From Oscillibacter sp. (lineage in GTDB: Bacteria > Bacillota > Clostridia > Oscillospirales > Oscillospiraceae), in the NCBI GenBank assembly GCA_017482345.1, contig JAFUNB010000028.1:1-34166 (forward strand): 34,166 bases of DNA. Direction: 5' to 3'. Of this stretch, positions 30,538 to 34,166 are shown piece by piece. Numbering within the stretch: position 1 is the first letter of the stretch; each line of letters opens with the position of its first letter. The position numbers and the translations under genes were made by a program. The notes beneath the pieces are model-generated. The model had not been told where the DNA came from and made no database searches. It saw only the letters and a list, made by a program, of their open reading frames with translations.

Positions 30538-31151
30538 GGCTTGATCACCTTTCCGGCGCCGGCCAGTTTTTCCACAATGGTATACATGTTGCTGACACCG
30601 CCCACGGCCAGCTTGTCCGTCAGGCCGTAGTAGTTCAGGCAGGTGCCGCAGGTCAGGATCTCCACACCCTGAGCCTCCATGTTTTTCAGATCCTCCAGAG
30701 CGTCAGAACCCTCCACCGTCAGCTTCGCGCCGCCGTTATAGAAGAGCATGGTCTTCGGCAGCTGGGGCAGCTGGCTCACCGCGAACAGGAAGCCCTTCAT
30801 CAGCGTACGGCCCAGCTCCTCGCTGCCGCGGCCCATGACGTCGGTATCCACCGCCACCAGCACACTGCCCCGCTGATCCGGCACACAGACCAGTTCCTCT
30901 TCCTCCGCAGGGGTCTCGCCCATCGGTTCCATCACCGTCATGACCACGGAAAAATCCCGCTCGGCGAGCTTCTCCGACCGGACGGCCAGCTTGTGTCCCG
31001 CGGCCATGCGGGTCAGATTCTGAACCGCGATCTCGTTATCCACACGAATCTCCAGCTCGCCGGCCTCCGTCATGCTCCGCAGAGCACGGGTGGCCTTCAC
31101 CACCGGAATGGGGCACTGATCCCCCAGCGCATTTACCACAATACGTCCCAT
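30534..31151 (-). CDS. yedF: YedF, TusA-like selenium-metabolism sulfurtransferase with DsrE-like domain
   Basis: 205 residues from ATG 31151 (MGRIVVNALGDQCPIPVVKATRAL), with AAGGAGG eight bases upstream. The TusA-like domain (1-75) carries Cys13 in the CPIP motif. Residues about 95-205 are a DsrE/F-like fold with GTCLNYYGLTDKL, containing the second pair of conserved cysteines (CGTC). This two-domain architecture is the selenium-metabolism YedF family. First gene of a five-gene operon: yedF, desulfurase/lyase-like, DUF3343, DUF6472, NUDIX. I see no selD, selenouridine synthase or molybdenum hydroxylase in the window, so the destination of the selenium or sulfur is unknown. Confidence 0.9.
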   Translation of the reverse strand: MGRIVVNALGDQCPIPVVKATRALRSMTEAGELEIRVDNEIAVQNLTRMAAGHKLAVRSEKLAERDFSVVMTVMEPMGETPAEEEELVCVPDQRGSVLVAVDTDVMGRGSEELGRTLMKGFLFAVSQLPQLPKTMLFYNGGAKLTVEGSDALEDLKNMEAQGVEILTCGTCLNYYGLTDKLAVGGVSNMYTIVEKLAGAGKVIKP

Positions 31152-31192
31152 AATCGGTTCCTCCTTCAATATGAACCTTATCTTCCAATTTT

Positions 31193-31221
31193 ATTGTATG
31201 TCAGCACTTCCACAAAAACAA
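31193..31221 (-). promoter_or_regulatory. yedF operon promoter
   Basis: On the minus strand TTGTTT (31221-31216), 17-nt spacer and TACAAT (31198-31193). The ATG is at 31151. Confidence 0.55.
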
Positions 31222-31276
31222 GGGTTATTTTTTCAAAAGAATACCGCCGTCAATTATGGTCTCTCCAGTTTTTGCC

Positions 31277-31305
31277 TTGACAGCAGCGCATTGGGCCCGT
31301 AGAAT
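31277..31305 (+). promoter_or_regulatory. Promoter of the LysA-type decarboxylase
   Basis: Perfect TTGACA (31277-31282), 17-nt spacer and TAGAAT (31300-31305). ATG at 31354 with TTGAGG upstream. Confidence 0.85.
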
Positions 31306-31353
31306 GAAATCTATCCATTTAACGCGATATTTCGCAGGATTTGAGGTTTTATT

Positions 31354-32610
31354 ATGAAGACACCCTTTGTCACCAAGGAGCAGTTGGAGGCCATTGCCAC
31401 CCAGTATCCCACACCCTTCCACATCTATGATGAGGCCGGCATCCGCTCCAACGCCCGCCGCCTGAAGGAGGCTTTCGCCTGGAATCCCGGATTTCGGGAG
31501 TATTTTGCTGTAAAAGCCACGCCCACGCCTGCGATTTTGAAAATTCTGAAAGAAGAAGGCTGCGGCTGCGACTGCTCGTCCATGGCGGAGCTGGTCATGG
31601 CTGAGCGCATCGGCGCCGCGGGGCAGGAGATCATGTTCTCCTCCAACAACACCCCGGCCGAAGACTTCCGGAAGGCCGCTCAGCTGGGCGCCATCATCAA
31701 TCTGGACGATCTGACGTTGGTGGATGCGTTGGAAGAAGCCGTCGGCTCCGTTCCCGCCACCGTCTGCTGCCGCTACAATCCCGGCGGCGTATTCACCCTG
31801 GGTGAGACCCGGGAGGGCTTCCAGGTCATGGACAACCCCGGCGACGCCAAATACGGCATGACTCGCGCCCAGATGGCCGAGGCCTTCCGCCGTCTGGCCG
31901 CCAAGGGTGCAGTGAACTTCGGCATCCATTCCTTCCTGGCCTCCAACACCCTCTCCAACGAGTACTATCCCACGCTGGCCCGGCTCCTGTTCCAGCTGGC
32001 CGTGGAGCTGAAGGAGGAAACCGGCGTTCACATCGCCTTCATCAACCTCTCCGGCGGCGTAGGCATCCCCTATCGCCCCGAACAGCCTGCCAACGACATC
32101 GCCGTCATCGGTGAGGGCGTCCGGAAGGCCTATGAGGAAATTCTGGTGCCTGCCGGTATGGGCAACGTAGCTCTGTATACGGAGCTGGGCCGTTTCATGC
32201 TGGCGCCTTACGGCCATCTGGTGACCTGTGCTACCCACGAAAAGCACATTTACAAGGAATACATCGGCGTGGACGCCTGCGCCTGCGACCTCATGCGCCC
32301 CGCCATGTACAACGCGTATCACCATATCACCGTCATGGGCAAGGAAAACGCCCCTTGCGACCACAAGTATGATGTGACCGGCGGTCTGTGCGAAAACAAC
32401 GACAAATTCGCCGTGGATCGCATGCTGCCCCGCATTGACCGGGGCGACCTGTTAGTCATCCACGACGCCGGCGCCCACGGCCACGCCATGGGCTACAACT
32501 ACAATGGCAAGCTCCGCTCCGCCGAGCTGCTGTTGAAGGAAGATGGCAGCGTGGAACTGATCCGCCGGGCCGAAACGCTGGAGGACTACTTCCGCACGGT
32601 CATTTGGTAA
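31354..32610 (+). CDS. lysA: Diaminopimelate decarboxylase-like PLP enzyme (LysA family)
   Basis: 418 residues. Group IV PLP decarboxylase (alanine racemase-like barrel plus C-terminal beta domain). PLP Lys54 lies in YFAVKATPTPAIL; the Gly-rich phosphate loop is NLSGGVGIPYRPEQ; CENNDKFAVDR carries the catalytic Cys of the partner subunit; GAHGHAMGYNYNGKLRSAELLL closes the site. It would convert meso-diaminopimelate to lysine, the last step of lysine synthesis. This long variant with few typical LysA spacers differs from the E. coli enzyme but has the residues expected of an active enzyme. Other ornithine/arginine-type members of the fold are less likely. Monocistronic. Confidence 0.85.
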   Translation: MKTPFVTKEQLEAIATQYPTPFHIYDEAGIRSNARRLKEAFAWNPGFREYFAVKATPTPAILKILKEEGCGCDCSSMAELVMAERIGAAGQEIMFSSNNTPAEDFRKAAQLGAIINLDDLTLVDALEEAVGSVPATVCCRYNPGGVFTLGETREGFQVMDNPGDAKYGMTRAQMAEAFRRLAAKGAVNFGIHSFLASNTLSNEYYPTLARLLFQLAVELKEETGVHIAFINLSGGVGIPYRPEQPANDIAVIGEGVRKAYEEILVPAGMGNVALYTELGRFMLAPYGHLVTCATHEKHIYKEYIGVDACACDLMRPAMYNAYHHITVMGKENAPCDHKYDVTGGLCENNDKFAVDRMLPRIDRGDLLVIHDAGAHGHAMGYNYNGKLRSAELLLKEDGSVELIRRAETLEDYFRTVIW

Positions 32611-32626
32611 CTGCACAGACGCAAAA

Positions 32627-32658
32627 AATCCCGGGTCATCAGACCCGGGATTCTCTAT
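32627..32658. terminator. Bidirectional terminator between lysA and mntP
   Basis: AATCCCGGGTC, loop ATCA, GACCCGGGATT (perfect 11-bp stem, 32627-32652). The minus strand has a TTTTTTGC tail (for mntP); on plus the tail is CTCTATT. Confidence 0.8.
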
Positions 32659-33233
32659 TACGCAAGGATGCCCAAATGCTCCAGCAGGATCTTCACGCCC
32701 AGCACCACCAGAATGATGCCGCCGGTCAGCTCCGCACGTTTTTTGTACTTCGCACCGAAGTAGTTGCCTACTACAACGCCCACCAGAGACAGCACAAAGG
32801 TGGTGCAGCCGATGATGGAGATGGCAGGGACGATCTCAACACTCAAAAACGCGAACGTCACACCCACAGCCAGCGCGTCAATACTAGTGGCAATGGCCAT
32901 CAGCAGCAGCTGCTTATAATCCATCCGATCCGTCATGGAGCAGGCCACTTCTTCCTCCTCGGGAGAGAGTGCCTCTCGGATCATGTTGCCACCGATAAAG
33001 CCCAGCAGCACAAAGGCCACCCAGTGATCAATGCTCTGGATGGAAGCCGCAAACTGAGAACCGAGGAACCAGCCGGTCAGCGGCATCAGCGCCTGGAATC
33101 CACCGAAAAACAGTGCGATCACAGCACCATTCTTCAGATTCAGCTTCGGCATGCACAAGCCTTGGCAGATCGCCACAGCAAAGGCGTCCATGGAAAGGCC
33201 CACGCCAATGAGAAATAGTTCCCACAAACCCAC
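32658..33233 (-). CDS. mntP: Manganese efflux pump MntP
   Basis: 191 residues, six predicted TM helices, GTG start 33233 with GGGAG about 10 bases upstream. Two inverted-repeat DUF204 halves: [15 protein letters not shown] (Asp16) and [16 protein letters not shown] in the second half carry the conserved Asp needed for Mn2+ export. The cytoplasmic loop has EEEEVACSM. MntP protects cells from excess manganese. No Mn (yybP-ykoY) riboswitch is visible upstream; instead it follows sfsA by 15 bases and shares its promoter. Confidence 0.92.
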   Translation of the reverse strand: MGLWELFLIGVGLSMDAFAVAICQGLCMPKLNLKNGAVIALFFGGFQALMPLTGWFLGSQFAASIQSIDHWVAFVLLGFIGGNMIREALSPEEEEVACSMTDRMDYKQLLLMAIATSIDALAVGVTFAFLSVEIVPAISIIGCTTFVLSLVGVVVGNYFGAKYKKRAELTGGIILVVLGVKILLEHLGILA

Positions 33234-33248
33234 GAAAGTATCTCTCCC

Positions 33249-33929
33249 TTACAGGATCACCGGCACAGACCGATGGATCCGCAGACTATCCGGCGTCACC
33301 GCGCAGCTGTATGCACAGACATGAACACCGCTTTGCGCCGCCTCCCGCAGAGCCTGACCAAAGGCCGGATGCGTGGTATCATTGGGCGCTACAGAATTGA
33401 CGTTTTGAAATTGTACCACGAAGAACAGTGTCGCGTCAAGGCCGGCTTCCACTGCCTTCTGCAGCTCCCGGATATGCCTGACGCCCCGCTCTGTTGGTGC
33501 GTCCGGAAAGCGGGCAGCTCCCTGATCCTCCAGAGTCACACCCTTGACCTCCACCAGATGCAAGCCACGCGCTGTCTCCGCGCAGAAATCCAAACGGGAT
33601 TCGCCGTAGCGGTACTCCGGCCGTAAAGCTTTGAGATCCGGCAGCCAGCCACCTGCCTCAGCCCATTCCGCAAACACCTTGTTGGGCGCCTGTGCATCCA
33701 TATTGATCAGCAACGGACCCTTTTCCACGGCGATCAGATCATAGGCAGTTTTCCGGTTGGAACTCGTTCCCCGTTCCAGATAAACCGTCGCCCCCGGGAC
33801 CAGCAGTTCCCGGCACCGACCGGTATTTTTCACATGAACGACCTCAACTCCTGCCTCCGTCTCAACATGCGCGATGAAACGGTTAGGCCGGGCCAGAAAA
33901 CGGCCTGGGATCACAGTTCCATACTGCAT
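33249..33929 (-). CDS. sfsA: SfsA family DNA-binding/nuclease protein
   Basis: 226 residues from ATG 33929 (MQYGTVIPGRFLARPNRFIAHVE), with GGAGG eight bases upstream. GRFLARPNRFIAHV (OB-like N-terminus), LLVPGATVYLERG, then ESRLDFCAE and LVEVKGVTLEDQGAARFPDAPTERGVRH, the PD-(D/E)XK nuclease-like centre (D-x-EVK pattern). First described as a sugar-fermentation stimulator; a nuclease fold is now accepted for the family. Cotranscribed with mntP. No sugar genes are nearby. Confidence 0.93.
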   Translation of the reverse strand: MQYGTVIPGRFLARPNRFIAHVETEAGVEVVHVKNTGRCRELLVPGATVYLERGTSSNRKTAYDLIAVEKGPLLINMDAQAPNKVFAEWAEAGGWLPDLKALRPEYRYGESRLDFCAETARGLHLVEVKGVTLEDQGAARFPDAPTERGVRHIRELQKAVEAGLDATLFFVVQFQNVNSVAPNDTTHPAFGQALREAAQSGVHVCAYSCAVTPDSLRIHRSVPVIL

Positions 33930-33960
33930 GGCGGCAGCCTCCTTTTTATTGAACTATATC

Positions 33961-33989
33961 AGTGTAACACATCTGTCTGTAAAGCACAA
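33961..33989 (-). promoter_or_regulatory. sfsA-mntP promoter
   Basis: On the minus strand TTGTGC (33989-33984), 17-nt spacer and TACACT (33966-33961), preceded by TGT (extended -10). A TTTACA/TATAGT pair with 19-nt spacing is an alternative within the same bases. Confidence 0.55.
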
Positions 33990-34023
33990 GTCATGTACAG
34001 TCCTTGTACTAACACATTTTAAA

Positions 34024-34060
34024 CTAAACAAAAGCGACAGTCTATAAAGACTGTCGCTTT
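34024..34060 (-). terminator. Terminator of the rRNA operon
   Basis: AAAGCGACAGTCT pairs with AGACTGTCGCTTT (perfect 13-bp stem, 34031-34060, loop ATAA). On the minus strand TTTTGTTTAG follows. It lies directly after the 5S rRNA 3' end. Confidence 0.88.
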
Positions 34061-34063
34061 GTG

Positions 34064-34166
<103 letters not shown>

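Noticed and set aside
33234-34063. Manganese (yybP-ykoY) riboswitch for mntP
   Set aside because: Only 15 bases separate mntP from sfsA, and nothing with the needed length or motif is seen upstream of sfsA.

Overview
The window is about 34 kb of a high-GC Firmicute chromosome. The best guess is a gut Oscillospirales relative of Flavonifractor, Oscillibacter or Lawsonibacter. This rests on the SAM-I riboswitch and T-box leaders, the rplU-prp-rpmA-obgE operon with a cleavable L27 extension, strong AAGGAGG ribosome binding sites and typical clostridial families (YedF/DUF3343, DUF6472, DUF2974, PadR-HAAS). No database search was possible, so the genus is inference. I see no prophage, IS element or CRISPR array.

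Layout. 1-1084: 5' part of metK (minus) behind a SAM-I riboswitch. 1146-2125: a rhomboid-like membrane protein with a C-terminal Cys cluster. 2180-7865: a TolC-like, adaptor and RND permease operon. 7864-11061 (minus): a PadR-controlled operon with a duplicated two-gene module, HAAS membrane protein plus anchored exported protein. 11065-13231 (minus): a DUF3298 lipoprotein and TmcAL. 13294-15406: acetate kinase and an MTA/SAH nucleosidase. 15412-16722: a candidate 38-residue membrane protein (minus), then an FMN-binding and a GyrI-like protein. 16764-18713: divergent Asp/Glu-type racemase and MFS transporter. 18801-21351: rplU, prp, rpmA and obgE, with a leader, an internal terminator and an unexplained large hairpin. 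21381-23166: tryptophan-type T-box and TrpB2. 23164-26421 (minus): MATE pump with its own promoter and attenuator-like leader, a flavodoxin-like protein and a DUF2974 hydrolase. 26491-28448: a two-OB-fold SSB-like protein and a CcdA-thioredoxin fusion. 28447-31221 (minus): YedF, cysteine desulfurase/selenocysteine lyase-like enzyme, DUF3343, DUF6472 and NUDIX. 31277-32652: a LysA-type decarboxylase. 32658-33989 (minus): sfsA and mntP. 34024-34166: 3' part of a minus-strand 5S rRNA, so an rRNA operon lies just beyond the right edge.

How the genes fit together. SAM metabolism appears twice (riboswitch-controlled metK; the nucleosidase that removes SAM by-products). Acetate links ackA (acetyl phosphate/acetate/ATP) with TmcAL (acetate-dependent tRNA modification), which diverge from one intergenic region. 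The L21/Prp/L27/Obg block serves 50S assembly. The Trp T-box with a solitary TrpB2 suggests indole salvage when charged tRNA-Trp is low. Transport and envelope stress are well represented (RND-TolC, MATE, MFS, MntP, PadR-HAAS).

Most of the window is ordinary core genome. The least ordinary points are the MATE leader (promoter, short ORF spanning an intrinsic terminator, ORF stop overlapping the pump start), the duplicated HAAS module with a 130-bp near-identical tract, a perfect palindrome filling the padR promoter spacer, and the 51-nt hairpin before obgE.
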